Origin: Teredinibacter purpureus
GTDB lineage: Bacteria > Pseudomonadota > Gammaproteobacteria > Pseudomonadales > Cellvibrionaceae
Direction: 5' to 3'
DNA length: 64,000 nt
NCBI RefSeq assembly: GCF_014217335.1
Contig: NZ_CP060092.1
Span: 1,815,501-1,879,500, forward strand
Numbering within the stretch: the stretch's first letter is position 1; each line of letters starts with the position of its first letter. The position numbers were made by a program, and so were the translations under genes. Shown one piece after another: positions 62,553 through 64,000 of this stretch. The notes under the pieces were generated by a model. The model made no database searches, had not been told where the DNA came from, and worked only from the letters and a program-made list of their open reading frames with translations.

Positions 62553-64000
62553 ATGATCGAATCAATTATTCGTTGGTCTGTTGGTAACCGTTTTCTGGTA
62601 TTACTGGCGACGGTCATTCTCGTGGGAGCTGGGTTGTATTCATTGAAACACACACCGGTAGATGCCATTCCAGATTTGTCTGATGTGCAGGTGATTATTA
62701 AAACCTCCTACGCGGGGCAGGCACCGCAAGTGGTGGAAGATCACATTACCTATCCGTTAACCACCGCTATGCTTTCGGTTCCGGGTGCGGTGAGCGTGCG
62801 TGGATATTCTTTTTTCGGCGATTCCTATGTCTATATTATTTTTGACGAGGATACCGATCTATATTGGGCGCGCAGCCGGGTGCTAGAGTATTTAAGCCAA
62901 GTGGCGCCTTCTCTGCCCCCGGCGGCCAAACCGCAGCTCGGGCCAGATGCAACAGGCGTTGGTTGGGTGTTTATCTACTCGCTTATCGATAAAACAGGGC
63001 AGCATGATCTCGGTCAGTTACGCAGCCTGCAAGATTGGTTTTTAAAGTTTGAATTGCAAACGGTAGCGGGTGTATCCGAAGTGGCTACGCTCGGCGGCAT
63101 GGTTAAACAATACCAGATCACGGTTGACCCAGAAAAACTACGCGCTTTTGGCATTCCGCTTTCCCATATTCAAATGGCGATACAGCGCGCGAACCAAGAG
63201 GTGGGAGCTTCCGTTATCGAAATGGCCGAAGCTGAATATATGGTAAGGGCCACCGGTTATCTAAAATCCGAATCAGATCTTGCTACGATTCCTTTAGGTG
63301 TGAATAAAAATGGTACGCCATTATTGCTGAAAGACGTCGCTAATATAGGCACTGGGCCACAAATGAGACGGGGCATTGCCGAGCTGAATGGCGAAGGCGA
63401 AACCGTTGGTGGCGTGGTGATTATGCGGTATGGGGAAAATGCACAAACTACCATTCTTGCGGTAAAAGAAAAATTGGCGCAGTTAAAGCTGGGGCTACCT
63501 AAAGGTGTAGAAATAGTAACCGTCTATGATCGTTCGAATTTAATCGAGAGTGCTGTCGAAAATTTATGGCATAAACTACTCGAAGAATTTTTAGTGGTAG
63601 CCTTGGTGTGTATGGTATTTCTTTTTCATATTCGCTCATCATTGGTTGCGATTGTGTGCTTGCCGGTTGGTATTTTAACGGCATTTATTGTTATGCATAT
63701 GCAAGGTATCAACGCTAATATCATGTCGCTTGGGGGCATAGCCATTGCGATTGGTGCGATGATAGACGGTGCCATTGTTATGATTGAAAACATGCACAAA
63801 CATATGGAAAAAACACCGCTTACTCGTGAGAATCGCTGGCATATTGTTGCCAACTCTGCGTCTGAAGTTGGGCCTGCACTGTTTTTTAGTCTACTTATTA
63901 TTACCGTTAGTTTTGTACCGGTCTTTACCTTGGAAGCACAAGAAGGCCGTATGTTTAGCCCCTTAGCGTTTACTAAAACCTATGCTATGGCGGCGTCGGC
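62553..64000 (+). CDS. cusA: CusA-like heavy-metal RND efflux pump, 5' part
   Basis: The first 482 residues of an RND pump run off the window end. [16 protein letters not shown] and [20 protein letters not shown] form the hallmark N-terminus of the CusA/CzcA metal group, followed by the porter domain and helices 2-4 with [17 protein letters not shown]. With the CusB-CusF adaptor and TolC-like channel it should expel Cu(I)/Ag(I) from the periplasm. ATG 62553 follows GAGGAATAACCC. The methionine relay residues that would confirm copper rather than zinc or cobalt lie partly beyond the window. Confidence 0.93.
   Translation, partial: MIESIIRWSVGNRFLVLLATVILVGAGLYSLKHTPVDAIPDLSDVQVIIKTSYAGQAPQVVEDHITYPLTTAMLSVPGAVSVRGYSFFGDSYVYIIFDEDTDLYWARSRVLEYLSQVAPSLPPAAKPQLGPDATGVGWVFIYSLIDKTGQHDLGQLRSLQDWFLKFELQTVAGVSEVATLGGMVKQYQITVDPEKLRAFGIPLSHIQMAIQRANQEVGASVIEMAEAEYMVRATGYLKSESDLATIPLGVNKNGTPLLLKDVANIGTGPQMRRGIAELNGEGETVGGVVIMRYGENAQTTILAVKEKLAQLKLGLPKGVEIVTVYDRSNLIESAVENLWHKLLEEFLVVALVCMVFLFHIRSSLVAIVCLPVGILTAFIVMHMQGINANIMSLGGIAIAIGAMIDGAIVMIENMHKHMEKTPLTRENRWHIVANSASEVGPALFFSLLIITVSFVPVFTLEAQEGRMFSPLAFTKTYAMAAS

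Overview
The window looks like chromosomal DNA of a polysaccharide-degrading marine gammaproteobacterium, most probably Cellvibrionaceae (the Teredinibacter / Saccharophagus / Cellvibrio group). The pointers are polyserine linkers, CBM10 and CBM60-type modules, a GH11 xylanase, two AA10 lytic polysaccharide monooxygenases (LPMOs) and large TonB-dependent receptors. This placement is inferred from gene content only. No rRNA, tRNA, CRISPR array or insertion sequence was recognised.

Layout. 1-7.7 kb: a chemoreceptor, a periplasmic binding-like protein, a split M4 peptidase/lipoprotein pair, a metallo-beta-lactamase-fold protein, a cold-shock protein and a VF530-type protein. 8.4-9.8 kb: GH11-CBM60-CBM10 xylanase. 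10-25 kb: an oxidoreductase; a leftward carbohydrate locus (TonB receptor, tryptophan-halogenase-like flavoprotein, GH2 glycosidase) with a perfect 33-bp palindrome and paired LacI-type boxes upstream; a rightward glycerol/glycerophosphodiester operon; a MATE transporter. 26-32 kb: two paralogous LPMOs with related leaders, a membrane-anchored CBM2-like protein and a membrane spermidine-synthase-like protein. 32-35 kb: a ZnuD-like receptor with a His/Asp repeat. 59-64 kb: a Cus-type copper/silver efflux operon that runs off the end.

The most unusual region is 35-59 kb. A leftward set (MMPL/RND transporter, LolA-like protein, outer-membrane barrel, small membrane protein) diverges from a TetR regulator with an operator-like palindrome between them. 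After the regulator comes a tightly packed 17-gene operon (41031-58714): thermostable-hemolysin-family acyltransferase-like protein, AMP ligase, HxE 2-oxoglutarate oxygenase, darcynin-like protein, AurF-like diiron oxygenase, MFS exporter, flavodoxin-fold reductase, two class III aminotransferases, a GNAT-alpha-oxoamine synthase fusion, ACP, fatty acyl-AMP ligase, a GMC dehydrogenase with its small subunit, a CrtI-like FAD enzyme, an SDR and a 58-residue Tat-signal peptide. I cannot match it to a known product. The gene set suggests an amino-lipid built from an ACP-bound fatty acid by decarboxylative condensation with an amino acid, then oxidised and transaminated, and perhaps exported by the MMPL system.

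Two features of this operon stand out. The two aminotransferases have complementary defects: one lacks the PLP lysine and aspartate, the other lacks the threonine that normally reaches across the dimer interface. This suggests an obligate heterodimer. The Tat signal usually carried by the small subunit of GMC dehydrogenases is absent there, and a Tat signal is encoded instead as a separate tiny gene at the end of the operon.
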